Below the pieces are notes generated by a model. That model did not search any database and was not told where the DNA came from. It saw only the letters and a program-made list of their open reading frames with translations. Source: Rhizobium mesoamericanum STM3625 (lineage in GTDB: Bacteria; Pseudomonadota; Alphaproteobacteria; Rhizobiales; Rhizobiaceae). Taken from it: DNA of 64,000 nt. The DNA lies in contig NZ_HF536772.1 of the NCBI RefSeq assembly GCF_000312665.1, positions 217,106 through 281,105 on the forward strand, written 5' to 3'. This document shows positions 40,590-50,544 of the stretch, one piece after another (positions within the stretch are counted from its first letter, which is position 1; every line of letters starts with the position of its first letter). The position numbers were made by a program, and so were the translations under genes.

Positions 40590-40988
40590 TCACTTGTCCT
40601 TCTTCTTGTACATCGCCAGCATGCGCTGGGTCACAAGAAAGCCGCCAAAGATGTTCACGGAGACGAGGACCAAGGCGATGAAGCCGAAGCCGGTTGCAAG
40701 CCCACTGGTCGAAATGCCGACCGCCAGAAGCGCGCCGACGACGATGACTGAAGAGATCGCGTTCGTAACCGCCATCAGCGGGGTGTGCAAGGCTGGCGTC
40801 ACCGACCAGACAACGTAGTATCCGACGAAGATCGCCAGCACGAAGATCGCGAACTGGAACACGAAGGGATCGATCGCGCCGCCGGTTGCGGCACTGGCCG
40901 CCTCGGGTGCATGGGCGGCAGCGGCCGCCACGGCATTCATGGCCTGGTTCAGCTGATCCAGCGCCTTGTCCATTGCTTCACTGGCCAT
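40590..40988 (-). CDS. pntAB: NAD(P) transhydrogenase subunit alpha-2 (membrane part)
   Basis: A 132-residue protein with an Ala-rich N-terminal tail and three to four transmembrane helices (from about residue 45). It corresponds to the membrane segment at the C-terminus of the single-chain PntA of E. coli. The split alpha subunit is usual in alphaproteobacteria. It overlaps pntAA by 11 bases and lies 7 bases before pntB. Confidence 0.94.
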   Translation of the reverse strand: MASEAMDKALDQLNQAMNAVAAAAAHAPEAASAATGGAIDPFVFQFAIFVLAIFVGYYVVWSVTPALHTPLMAVTNAISSVIVVGALLAVGISTSGLATGFGFIALVLVSVNIFGGFLVTQRMLAMYKKKDK

Positions 40989-42135
40989 CAGTTTTCCCCT
41001 TCTTCACGCCGCCGAATGCCGGGTGCACCACATTGCCCGCATGCGTCAGCATCGTCGCCTTGATCAGTTCATCCTCGAGATTGAAGGCGAGCGTCTTCGT
41101 TTCCCTGTTGACCATGGTCTCAAGGAAGGTGACGAGGTTCTTGGCATAGAGCTGCGAGGCACTGGCTGCGATCCTGCCGGCCATGTTTGCAAAGCCGATG
41201 ACGCGCACGCCATCGACGTCGGCGACCTTGCCCGGCTTGACGCCTTCGATGTTGCCGCCCCGCTCGACTGCGAGGTCAACTGCAACCGCACCCGGCTTCA
41301 TCGACTTCAACATCTCGCGCGAAACGAGCTTCGGCGCCGGGCGCCCCGGGATCAGGGCAGTGGTGATGACGATGTCCTGCTTGGCGATGTGATCAGCCAC
41401 AAGGGCCGCCTGCTTCGCTTGATATTCCTTCGACATTTCCTTGGCGTAGCCGCCGGCCGTCTCGGCCGCCTTGAACTCTTCGTCCTCAACGGCGATGAAC
41501 TTCGCGCCGAGGGAGGCAACCTGCTCCTTGGCCGCAGGCCGAACGTCGGTCGCCGACACAGCGGCGCCGAGACGACGGGCCGTAGCGATCGCCTGCAGCC
41601 CGGCAACGCCGGCACCCATGACAAAGACCTTGGCAGCCGGAACGGTGCCAGCCGCCGTCATCATCATCGGCATCGCACGGTCATAGACCGCCGCCGCCTC
41701 GATGACGGCCTGGTAGCCTGCTAGATTTGCCTGCGAAGAAAGAACATCCATCGACTGCGCGCGGGTGATGCGCGGCATCAGTTCCATGGCGAAGCTGGAA
41801 AGCCCGGCCCTGGCCATGGCGGCGATCGCTTCGTCATTGCCGTAAGGATCCATGACCGCGATGACGATTGCGCCGCTCTTGTAGCCGCCGATTTCTTCGT
41901 CCGTGGGACGGCGCACCTTCAGGACAACGTCGGCGGTCCCGGCAGCACCAATCAGGCCGATCCGTGCACCAACAGCCTCGAATTCCGCATCAGGAATTTT
42001 CGACTTGGTCCCCGCACCGGCCTCGATGACGACCTCGAGGCCTAGGCCGATCATTTTCTTTACGGATTCGACGGACGCCGCGACGCGCGTCTCATCCCCC
42101 GTGCTTTCTTTCGCGACAAAAACAACGTTGCCCAA
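40978..42135 (-). CDS. pntAA: NAD(P) transhydrogenase subunit alpha-1 (NAD-binding part)
   Basis: The soluble NAD(H)-binding subunit, 385 residues, related to alanine dehydrogenase. Start is a TTG (42135) with GGAGG 9 bases upstream. Signatures are the [16 protein letters not shown] start, the Rossmann motif [22 protein letters not shown] near 170 and the mobile loop region around [20 protein letters not shown]. Confidence 0.95.
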   Translation of the reverse strand: MGNVVFVAKESTGDETRVAASVESVKKMIGLGLEVVIEAGAGTKSKIPDAEFEAVGARIGLIGAAGTADVVLKVRRPTDEEIGGYKSGAIVIAVMDPYGNDEAIAAMARAGLSSFAMELMPRITRAQSMDVLSSQANLAGYQAVIEAAAVYDRAMPMMMTAAGTVPAAKVFVMGAGVAGLQAIATARRLGAAVSATDVRPAAKEQVASLGAKFIAVEDEEFKAAETAGGYAKEMSKEYQAKQAALVADHIAKQDIVITTALIPGRPAPKLVSREMLKSMKPGAVAVDLAVERGGNIEGVKPGKVADVDGVRVIGFANMAGRIAASASQLYAKNLVTFLETMVNRETKTLAFNLEDELIKATMLTHAGNVVHPAFGGVKKGKTDGQ

Positions 42136-42198
42136 CCGCCCCCTCCTCCGGGTCAGCCAGCCTGGTGCAGGTCCCCCTGCTCAGCCCGTAAATTTAGT

Positions 42199-42215
42199 CA
42201 AAGCTTTGGAAAAGC
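42199..42215 (-). promoter_or_regulatory. 17-base motif upstream of pntAA (copy 1)
   Basis: CAAAGCTTTGGAAAAGC on the plus strand, 64 bases before the pntAA start. It contains the perfect 10-bp palindrome CAAAGCTTTG. A 15/17 identical copy lies upstream of the neighbouring oxidase gene at 42557. Probably a shared regulator site or promoter element. Confidence 0.4.
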
Positions 42216-42227
42216 CCTTAGGCTGCG

Positions 42228-42452
42228 TTAGCGCAGCAGGACGAGACCCGCGATAAAGACGATCAGCATGACGACGAGGCCGCCGAGGAAGCCAGCGCCG
42301 GCGAAGAAGCCAGCGGTCATGCCGAGCAGGAGAGCGACAAGAAACAGCGTACCGTACTTTGCCGCAGCAAGGAACATGATGTAGGTCTGCTCGTGTTCCT
42401 TATAGTCCATCGGCGCGCCAACCTCTGCAGGTCCGGTGTGATGCTCAGCCAT
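42228..42452 (-). CDS. aa3-type cytochrome c oxidase subunit IV
   Basis: A 74-residue membrane protein with a soluble N-terminus (MAEHHTGPAEVGAPMDYKEHEQTY) shortened here for description as the MAEHH start, then two hydrophobic segments (about 28-45 and 50-73). The pattern HEQTYIMFLAAAKYGTL is typical of the bacterial aa3 oxidase subunit IV family (COX4_pro_2). The small subunit binds the core oxidase; it is not essential for catalysis. It is commonly found beside pnt genes in rhizobia. The ATG at 42452 follows a GGGAGA sequence. Confidence 0.85.
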   Translation of the reverse strand: MAEHHTGPAEVGAPMDYKEHEQTYIMFLAAAKYGTLFLVALLLGMTAGFFAGAGFLGGLVVMLIVFIAGLVLLR

Positions 42453-42556
42453 GAATATCGTCTCCCTCAAACTTCCCGACCGATAAAGCAATACGGCCGG
42501 CCGACTGCCGTGATTCTCTCGCTCCCGCGAGGAAATTTCCCTGCAGAGGGATTACA

Positions 42557-42573
42557 CAAAGCTTTGATAAAGC
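42557..42573 (-). promoter_or_regulatory. 17-base motif upstream of oxidase subunit IV (copy 2)
   Basis: CAAAGCTTTGATAAAGC, 105 bases before the subunit IV start, sharing the palindrome CAAAGCTTTG and the trailing AAAGC with the copy before pntAA. Same orientation as copy 1 relative to its gene. Confidence 0.4.
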
Positions 42574-42632
42574 GCAATGCATGAGAATGCCGCAGGCGAG
42601 CCGCATTCTCAGCCAAATTCAAGCGGATGGGC

Positions 42633-43385
42633 CTATAGCGGAAGGTCAGTTCCGAGATCGCCTTCAGCCATGAAACGTGCAGTCGGCACGATGGTGAGCG
42701 GCGGCAGCGTGTCATTGGGAATACGCGAAAACATCATGCGCTGTTCGCTGGCGCTGGAGATGAAGAAGGGATAGCGCGTCAGGAGCTTTCGCCCCACATC
42801 GATGACATTGGTGGCCATTAGTGTCAGATCGAAGCCGTAAGTCTCGGTCATGCGGCTCGCGACGACGGTATCGGCATAGAAGACGCGCTTGTAGAAGGCT
42901 GCATGCGCCGGGCGCACATGCTGCATCACACGGTCGGCCCGAAAATGCGCCGCGGCGACGATGTTCGGACGCAGCGTCAGATAAGGGATCCACGGCATTT
43001 CCGTGCTGAGTTCCGGGTCTGCGGCAAAACGCGCCGGGTCGATCAGGCTGAGTCCGGCGTCCAGAAAGGCGTCCATTTCGGCCGGAAAAATACCGCCCGA
43101 TTGTGAGACACGATGGTTGGGCGTGACGTGATGGATACGGATCGTGCTGACGAGCTGTTCATAATAGTACAGTCCGAAAACGTAGGCCTGACTGTCGAAA
43201 TCGGCATCGTCGATCATGCTTTTGGCGGCGACCGGAAGCACCTCACGGGCCTTGTAGGCCTTGTAGCGCAGGCGCTCCACCTCTTCCATATCTTCGCCGC
43301 TTTCGACGCGGCGGTATTCGACGTGGTTCATTATTTCGAGAAGTTTGCTGCTAAAATCACTCGTCTTTAAAAGGTTGTCTGCCAT
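42633..43385 (-). CDS. LuxI/FeeM-like N-acyltransferase
   Basis: A 250-residue protein of the acyl-homoserine-lactone synthase / N-acyl amino acid synthase fold. The N-terminal third keeps the family pattern: RLRYKAYKAR (Arg and aromatic positions), then DDADFDSQAYVFGLYY, where the two Asp match the LuxI substrate-site acids, and STIRIHHV, matching the conserved Arg. The second half (STEMPWIPYLTLRPNIVAAA) fits the FeeM group better than classical LuxI. It should condense an acyl chain from acyl-ACP with an amino acid or related amine; product unknown. No luxR gene is adjacent. A GGDEF-EAL gene lies upstream on the same strand and a CtrA-type site precedes the start. Confidence 0.75.
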   Translation of the reverse strand: MADNLLKTSDFSSKLLEIMNHVEYRRVESGEDMEEVERLRYKAYKAREVLPVAAKSMIDDADFDSQAYVFGLYYYEQLVSTIRIHHVTPNHRVSQSGGIFPAEMDAFLDAGLSLIDPARFAADPELSTEMPWIPYLTLRPNIVAAAHFRADRVMQHVRPAHAAFYKRVFYADTVVASRMTETYGFDLTLMATNVIDVGRKLLTRYPFFISSASEQRMMFSRIPNDTLPPLTIVPTARFMAEGDLGTDLPL

Positions 43386-43403
43386 AGTTACTCGGTCCGT
43401 CTG

Positions 43404-43418
43404 TTAACGAAGCATTAA
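43404..43418. promoter_or_regulatory. Perfect CtrA-type box TTAA-N7-TTAA
   Basis: TTAA (43404-43407), seven bases, TTAA (43415-43418) exactly matches the alphaproteobacterial CtrA consensus spacing. It lies 19-33 bases upstream of the LuxI/FeeM-like start, where a bound protein would block or activate transcription depending on the start site. Chance occurrence is less likely in a GC-rich genome, but this intergenic patch is AT-rich. Confidence 0.5.
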
Positions 43419-43535
43419 TCATATGGAACAGACGGAAGGGCAAGAACGGTAGGAGAATTTGCATTATATTTGAATTATTAAGGTTAACGGCGTGCCGTTG
43501 CGCGAAGCGTTCTTCCCCTGCAAAAGCAGGCGAGC

Positions 43536-45839
43536 TCAGGCAACTTTCGGGCGACGACGTGGTGCCACGCGGCGGCTGAGGCTTTGCGAGAGCATGGCGA
43601 TGTTCTGCGCCGGAACTGCCGGTGAGAAGACATAGCCCTGGACCAGATCGGTGGCGCGATACTTGTTGAGTAGGGCCAGTTGCTCGGTTGTCTCGACACC
43701 CTCAGTAACGATCTTGAGCCCGAGTTCGCGCGCCAGGTTGACTGTGCCGCGCAGCAGCTTGAGCCGGCGCCCATCCTCGACGATATTGCGTAGGAAGGAG
43801 CGGTCAATCTTGACGATATCCAGCGGCAATGTGTCGAGATAGCTGAGGCTGGAGAAGCCGGTGCCGAAGTCGTCGATCGCAATCGTGATTCCGCGCGCTC
43901 TGAGTTCGGCGAGAATCGCGCGCACTGCGGCCGGCTCGTCGATCAGGCAGCTTTCCGTGATTTCCAGATGCAGTCGGGCTGGTTCTAGTCTCGATGCCTC
44001 GAGCGCTTCGGAAACGACCGCGAGAATATCCGCGTCACGCAGATCGCGTGCCGACAGGTTGACCGAAACGGCGATGTGATCCGGCCAGTTCATGCAGTCC
44101 TGGCATGCCTTCATGAGAATGAAGCGCGTGATTTCGGAGATAGTGCCCATCTCTTCGGCAAGGCGAATGAAGACATCGGGCGGGATTGCGCCCTTCTCGG
44201 GATGAACCCAGCGCGCCAGCGCCTCGGCGCATTCGATGCGCGTTCCATCGGCCTTGAACATCGGTTGGTAGGCGATACTGAGGCCCTGGTTGCCGATCGC
44301 TTCGCGCAGATCCGCCTTGAGCTTCTGCTGTTCTATATAGCGACCGTCCATCTCGCGTTCGAAGCCGGCAATGCCGCCGCGCTGTTTCGACTTGCTCTCG
44401 AACAGCGCGAGATCAGCCTTGATGCTCCATTCCTCCATCGCGAAGGCATCGCTTTCAAGGATCGCAAAGCCAGCACTCAGCGAAATCAGGAAGGTAACCT
44501 CATCGGCCTCGTAATTGCCCTGAATGCTCTCGTGGAAGCGGCGAATCTCCGCATCAAGCGCGGCCGTGTCCTTCGCATGCGGGAAGAAGAGGATGAACTG
44601 GTCGCCCATCAGACGACCGACAATGGCCTTGCCCGCCTGCTTGGAGATGCGACTTGCGATGGCACACAGCAACCGGTCGCCGGTGATGTGGCCACGCATG
44701 TCGTTGACGTGCTTGAACTCGTCGATATCGAGAACCATGAAAGCGACGGGACCACGCTTCTTCGGATGCTTGGCCAGATAGTCCTGCACGAGATGGCTGA
44801 AGTATTCGCGGTTTGGCAGACCGGTCAGCGCATCGAAGCGAACCATGTGGAGGATCTTTTGCTCGGCCTTTACGCGGCTCGACACATCTTCGAAAATTAG
44901 GACGGCGCCCCCATCGGCGCGGCGGCTTGCCGAAAACTCCAGTGAGAGATCCTCTGGAAAATGGATCAGCATGCGCGAAAGCATGCCCTCGGCGACATGC
45001 GTCATTTGCCGCAAGATCAGCTCCGGCTGCGTCGAATCCATAAAACTGTAGCGCGCGCCGTAGCGCAGCACCGCGCCAAGATCGCGTTCCTTCAGCCGCT
45101 CCGGATCGCCAATTTTCAGAAGATCGCACGCCTTGCGGTTGATGACCTGGATGCGGTTGTCCGGATCGACCATGACTAGGCCGTGTGGCATGTTGTTGAG
45201 CGCGGTATCGAAACGGTCGGCGATTATCGAGATCTGGCGATGCGCAATGACGTTCTCGTACAGGAACTCGCGCACGCCATTGGCCATGGCTCGTGTCGTC
45301 AGGCCGAACGGAATGAGGAAAGCGGACAGGATGGCGCGATAGAAATCGAGCGCCATCAGGCTGCAGATGATCATCGGCAGACAGCAGGCCAGCGTCTGCA
45401 GGTCAATTGCCTTCTGCGAGCCGTAGTTTCGGCCGACAACGGAGACCATCGACGCCATGGTGACCGCGATGCAGGCAAGTTCGGCAAAGGGGTCCTGCAG
45501 GATGAAGATGGCGTAGCCGCTGCCAATGCCGAGGATCGCCGCCGTCGAAGCGGCGCCGATAACGTAGATGGTTTCCCAGTGTTCGATCTGCGCGCGCGAA
45601 AGCGTTTGCTTATCAACCTTGTCGAACATGCGGAAGGTGACCATCCGGCCGGCAAAAACGGTGAGGAAACCAACCGACAGGACGACGTAGAACGGAGAAC
45701 TGGTTTTCAGGGCAACTGCGAGGAATGCAACCACATGCACGACGACACCCGCAACGAGTGTCATTCGATTCCCGAAGAGGGAACTGACAAACGACAGATA
45801 GACGTCGGTAGGGACCCTGTTCGGGTTATGTGGCTTCAT
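43536..45839 (-). CDS. Membrane GGDEF-EAL cyclic-di-GMP protein
   Basis: A 767-residue protein with five to six N-terminal transmembrane helices (about 20-185), a PAS-like domain (about 220-330), then GGDEF and EAL domains. The GGDEF active loop is degenerate (RLMGDQFILFF), so diguanylate cyclase activity is doubtful. The EAL domain looks intact: AEALARWVHPEKG, VSVNLSARDL, LEITESCL, IDDFGTGFSSL, VKIDRSF and TEGVET. It probably hydrolyses c-di-GMP. The start at 45839 (MKPHNPNRV) has AGGGAAAG upstream. The 329 bases beyond it (45840-46168) separate it from divergent dctQ. Confidence 0.92.
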   Translation of the reverse strand: MKPHNPNRVPTDVYLSFVSSLFGNRMTLVAGVVVHVVAFLAVALKTSSPFYVVLSVGFLTVFAGRMVTFRMFDKVDKQTLSRAQIEHWETIYVIGAASTAAILGIGSGYAIFILQDPFAELACIAVTMASMVSVVGRNYGSQKAIDLQTLACCLPMIICSLMALDFYRAILSAFLIPFGLTTRAMANGVREFLYENVIAHRQISIIADRFDTALNNMPHGLVMVDPDNRIQVINRKACDLLKIGDPERLKERDLGAVLRYGARYSFMDSTQPELILRQMTHVAEGMLSRMLIHFPEDLSLEFSASRRADGGAVLIFEDVSSRVKAEQKILHMVRFDALTGLPNREYFSHLVQDYLAKHPKKRGPVAFMVLDIDEFKHVNDMRGHITGDRLLCAIASRISKQAGKAIVGRLMGDQFILFFPHAKDTAALDAEIRRFHESIQGNYEADEVTFLISLSAGFAILESDAFAMEEWSIKADLALFESKSKQRGGIAGFEREMDGRYIEQQKLKADLREAIGNQGLSIAYQPMFKADGTRIECAEALARWVHPEKGAIPPDVFIRLAEEMGTISEITRFILMKACQDCMNWPDHIAVSVNLSARDLRDADILAVVSEALEASRLEPARLHLEITESCLIDEPAAVRAILAELRARGITIAIDDFGTGFSSLSYLDTLPLDIVKIDRSFLRNIVEDGRRLKLLRGTVNLARELGLKIVTEGVETTEQLALLNKYRATDLVQGYVFSPAVPAQNIAMLSQSLSRRVAPRRRPKVA

Positions 45840-46054
45840 CCATACTTTCCCTGTGCGGCGAAACCTTAACCGCAACCCTTTAAAAATTGATTTCGGGTAA
45901 TCGATACATTTTGTCGAATTTTTCGAAACCCTGGGGTGAATTTTAATATTTGCAATGACTTATGCAGCCATCCGGTGAAGATTCCGCAGAAACGAGCCTA
46001 TCCTGAGGTTGTCTGACAACGCTGATATTGACGCCCAGCGTGTCTGATGCGGGG

Positions 46055-46064
46055 GTCATACGAC
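46055..46064. promoter_or_regulatory. GntR-type near-palindrome upstream of dctQ
   Basis: GTCATACGAC is an 8/10 palindrome about 105 bases before dctQ and resembles FCD-class GntR operators. No GntR gene is in the window. This lies in the 329-base region 45840-46168, which otherwise shows only AT-rich promoter-like sequence. Confidence 0.3.
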
Positions 46065-46168
46065 TATATTCCAACACGCCCCGTTTCATCTTTCAATTTT
46101 AAAAACGGTGGTCTAAACCGGTGGAAAGATAAAGCGAGCCACAAAGGCGCAATAATAGGGGGAACGGC

Positions 46169-46708
46169 ATGCCGGCTTTGCTGACCGTCAGCCGGCTGAT
46201 CGATGCGGTCAGCCAATTCATGGGAAAATTGTCCGAATATATGGTGCTGTTCTGCTGCCTGATCAGCGCCGCCAATGCTCTAATCCGCTACTCATTCAAC
46301 TATAGCTCCAACGGATGGCTCGAGATCCAATGGTATCTCTTCGCCTTCATCGTTGTGCTGGGCGCGGCTCACACTCTGCGCATGAACGAGCATGTACGCG
46401 TGGACCTGATTTATGGCGCGGTCTCCGAAAAGGTAAAGATCTGGATCGACGTCATCGGGCTTATCGTTTTCCTGATCCCGGCCTGCATTTTCCTAACCTG
46501 GCTCTGCTGGCCGTTCTTCCTATCCTCCTACCTGCAGCATGAAGTCTCGGCCAATGCCGGCGGTCTGATTCGCTGGCCTGTCAAGCTCGTTCTGTTCCTC
46601 GGCTTCGGGCTGCTGACCCTTCAGGGCGTCTCGGAGTTGATCAAGCGGATCGCGGCCCTCACCGGCTACATCCAGATCGACACGACGTACGAAAAGCCGC
46701 TGCAGTAA
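46169..46708 (+). CDS. dctQ: TRAP transporter small permease DctQ
   Basis: The 179-residue small membrane subunit of a TRAP secondary transporter, with four hydrophobic helices and the DctQ pattern (GWLEIQWYLFAFIVVLGAAH; NEHVRVDLIYG). A GGGGGAA sequence precedes the ATG. It is followed by dctM, and the matching binding protein is encoded convergently just beyond. Confidence 0.93.
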   Translation: MPALLTVSRLIDAVSQFMGKLSEYMVLFCCLISAANALIRYSFNYSSNGWLEIQWYLFAFIVVLGAAHTLRMNEHVRVDLIYGAVSEKVKIWIDVIGLIVFLIPACIFLTWLCWPFFLSSYLQHEVSANAGGLIRWPVKLVLFLGFGLLTLQGVSELIKRIAALTGYIQIDTTYEKPLQ

Positions 46709-46730
46709 GCCGGACCAGGGAGGAACACCA

Positions 46731-48278
46731 TTGTTTGATTTCGGCATTATTCCGCCGGCCATGTTCGTGGGCATGGTTCTCTTCATGCTCTACGGCTTTC
46801 CGGTCGCCTTTTCGCTGGCTGCAGTCGGCCTGTTCTTCGGCGTTATCGGCATCGCGACAGGGCATTTCAGCGAAGCCTTCCTGCAGGCGCTGCCGCTGCG
46901 CTTCTTCGGGATCGTTTCCAACGACCTGCTGCTCGCCATTCCCTTCTTCACCTTCATGGGCGCCATCCTGGAACGCTGCGGCCTGGCCGAGGATCTGCTG
47001 GAGGGTACCGGCAAGCTGTTTGGCCGCGTTCCGGGCGGCCTCGCCTATGCGGTGATCCTGGTCGGCGCCGTGCTTGGCGCAATCACCGGAACGGTGGCTG
47101 CCTCCGTCATCACCATGGGCGTTATCTCTCTGCCAATCATGCTGCGCTATGGTTACAGCCCGCGGCTCGCCACCGGTGTCATCGCCGCCTCCGGCACCAT
47201 CACCCAGGTCATTCCGCCCTCACTCGTGCTGGTCGTGCTTGCCGACCAGCTCGGCAAATCGGTCGGCGACATGTATCTCGGCGCCATCGGCCCGTCGATC
47301 CTGCAAGTTGCGATCTTCATGGCCTATATCCTGGTCCTGTCGATCGTGAATCCGGCCACCGTGCCGCCGCTGCCGAAGGAAGTGCGTGGTGACTTCACCT
47401 GGGGGCTGCTCCTGAAGGTGCTCTCGGGCATGGTGCCGTCGATTGTGCTGATTTTCCTCGTCCTCGGGACGATCTTCATGGGACTGGCGACCCCGACGGA
47501 AGCCGGCGCGCTTGGTGTCGTCGGCGCCATGGTGCTTGCAGCCTTGCATCGCCGCCTCACCTGGCCCCTGATGCAGGAAGCCATGCGCTCGACCATGCAT
47601 ATCACCTCGATGGTGGTGATGATCCTGATCGGATCGACCTGCTTCAGCCTGGTGTTCCAGGGCATGGATGGTTCGCGCTGGATCGAGCACATGCTGTCCG
47701 GCATCCCCGGCGGCCCGGTCGGCTTCCTGATCTTCGTCAACATCTTCATTTTCGTGCTGGCCTTCTTCCTCGATTTCTTCGAGATCGCCTTCATCGTAAT
47801 CCCGATGCTGGCGCCGGTCGCTTCCGCGCTCGGTATCGATCTGATCTGGTTCGGGGTCCTGATCTGCGTCAACATGCAGACAAGCTTCATGCACCCGCCT
47901 TTCGGCTTCGCGCTCTTCTACCTGCGCTCCATTGCCGATCGCAGCGTCAAAACATCCGATATCTACATGGGCGCCCTGCCCTGGGTCGGCATGCAGCTGA
48001 TCCTCGTTGCGATCGTGATCTTCTGGCCGCAATCGGTGACCTATTGGCTGGAGAAGGGACCGAAGATCGATCCGAACTCGATCAAGATCGAGGTGCCTGG
48101 TTTTGGCGGTAATGGCCTGTCGCTGCCGCCGCTGGGAGCACCGGGTGGTTCACCGCAAATGCCCGGACTGACCCTACCGCCCCTGAACGGCCTGCCAGGT
48201 CAACCGGCAGCACCCGCGCCGACAAAACCCACCGCCCCACCGGCAACGGATCTCAGCCAACCTCCGAAGATCAACTGA
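46731..48278 (+). CDS. dctM: TRAP transporter large permease DctM
   Basis: The 515-residue large permease with about 12 helices. The start is TTG (46731) with GGGAGG 8 bases upstream. Family phrases include GLAEDLLEGTGKLFGRVPGGLAYAV (described here by its LFGRVPGG core), SGTITQVIPPS and PTEAGALGV. After the last helix there is an unusual tail of about 75 residues rich in Pro and Gly (GLSLPPLGAPGG, PAAPAPTKPTAPP), which DctM proteins normally lack. Confidence 0.93.
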   Translation: MFDFGIIPPAMFVGMVLFMLYGFPVAFSLAAVGLFFGVIGIATGHFSEAFLQALPLRFFGIVSNDLLLAIPFFTFMGAILERCGLAEDLLEGTGKLFGRVPGGLAYAVILVGAVLGAITGTVAASVITMGVISLPIMLRYGYSPRLATGVIAASGTITQVIPPSLVLVVLADQLGKSVGDMYLGAIGPSILQVAIFMAYILVLSIVNPATVPPLPKEVRGDFTWGLLLKVLSGMVPSIVLIFLVLGTIFMGLATPTEAGALGVVGAMVLAALHRRLTWPLMQEAMRSTMHITSMVVMILIGSTCFSLVFQGMDGSRWIEHMLSGIPGGPVGFLIFVNIFIFVLAFFLDFFEIAFIVIPMLAPVASALGIDLIWFGVLICVNMQTSFMHPPFGFALFYLRSIADRSVKTSDIYMGALPWVGMQLILVAIVIFWPQSVTYWLEKGPKIDPNSIKIEVPGFGGNGLSLPPLGAPGGSPQMPGLTLPPLNGLPGQPAAPAPTKPTAPPATDLSQPPKIN

Positions 48279-48280
48279 CG

Positions 48281-48308
48281 AAAAAGCCCCGGACCGAAAT
48301 CCGGGGCT
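48281..48308 (-). terminator. Bidirectional-type terminator between dctM and dctP
   Basis: AGCCCCGGA (48285-48293) pairs perfectly with TCCGGGGCT (48300-48308). On the minus strand the stem is followed by TTTTT, a classic terminator for dctP. The stem should also slow plus-strand transcription from dctM. Confidence 0.88.
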
Positions 48309-48336
48309 CTCTTGATCTCACGAATCTGGGCAGGAA

Positions 48337-49485
<1,149 letters not shown>

Positions 49486-49742
49486 TCAGCTCTGCCCGCA
49501 GCAATAGCGGGAAACTAAGCACGGTGGCGACCGTGTTTCAAGCACTGTCCCATTAGTCTTTGGCATCACGACGGCAATATTGCAGCCAGGCGCATTTGCA
49601 TCAAAATCAGCAAGTTAGCAAAAGCACGCCAGAACCGGCGGACGAGAGTGCCGCAATTCCGCCCCCGATTACATCGAGGCGTTGACTTCCAAGCCGTTCT
49701 CAGCTCTCACATAGCGAGCAGCATCTTCCGACCGGGGTTAAA

Positions 49743-50522
49743 ATGACGAAGCCGATCGTCGCCGTTCCTGCCGATATCCGTAGCTTCGACGGTGCCACAT
49801 GGCACGCGGTCCAGCATCAATATGTCCGTGCCGCCCTGAACGCCGCCGGCGTCATGGCCTTCATCATTCCGGCCTTCGAGGAGGGGTATGGAACGGACGC
49901 TATCCTCGACCGCGTCGACGGGGTTCTCGTCTCCGGTTCGGCCAGCAACGTCCATCCCTCTTATTATGGCGCAACGGCAACCGATGCCGACGGCCCCTTC
50001 GACATCGCGCGTGATGCCACCACCCTGCCGCTGATCCGCCGCGCCATTGACCGCGCCATTCCGCTGCTCGCAATCTGCCGCGGCATTCAGGAACTCAACG
50101 TCGCACTAGGCGGCACGCTCGCGAGCGAGATCCAGAACCAGCCTGGAGTATGGGATCACCGCACGCCGGCCGAGGTCGACCGCGACGGTAAGTACGCGAT
50201 CCGCCAGAGCGTCTTCGTCAAGGAAGGCTCCTGCATCGCAGGCATCGTCGGCCCCGGCGAAATCAGGGTGAACTCACTGCACCGTCAGGCCATCGCAAAC
50301 ACGGCGCCGCGCCTGCAGGTGGAGGCGGTCGCAGAGGATGGCACCATAGAGGCCGTGTCCGTGATCGATGCTCCGGCCTTTGCGGTTGGGGTGCAATGGC
50401 ATCCGGAATACTGGGCCGAGACCGACAAGCCATCGAACCAGATCTTCACGGCCTTCGGCGATGCGGTCAGGGGCTACGCGGCGGCCAAGCTCTCCAAGGC
50501 GGGAGAGAAGGCTCCTGCCTGA
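49743..50522 (+). CDS. Class I glutamine amidotransferase-like hydrolase (peptidase C26, PuuD type)
   Basis: A 259-residue C26 peptidase related to gamma-glutamyl-GABA hydrolase. The nucleophile Cys is in LLAICRGIQELNVALGG, and the His-x-Glu pair is in GVQWHPEYWAE. In the puu pathway it frees GABA during putrescine breakdown, but the other puu genes are absent here, so the substrate is open. The 296 bases upstream (49447-49742) are shared with divergent dctP and show nothing specific. Confidence 0.88.
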   Translation: MTKPIVAVPADIRSFDGATWHAVQHQYVRAALNAAGVMAFIIPAFEEGYGTDAILDRVDGVLVSGSASNVHPSYYGATATDADGPFDIARDATTLPLIRRAIDRAIPLLAICRGIQELNVALGGTLASEIQNQPGVWDHRTPAEVDRDGKYAIRQSVFVKEGSCIAGIVGPGEIRVNSLHRQAIANTAPRLQVEAVAEDGTIEAVSVIDAPAFAVGVQWHPEYWAETDKPSNQIFTAFGDAVRGYAAAKLSKAGEKAPA

Positions 50523-50544
50523 TCGGCCAGCAGGTTGACCTTTT

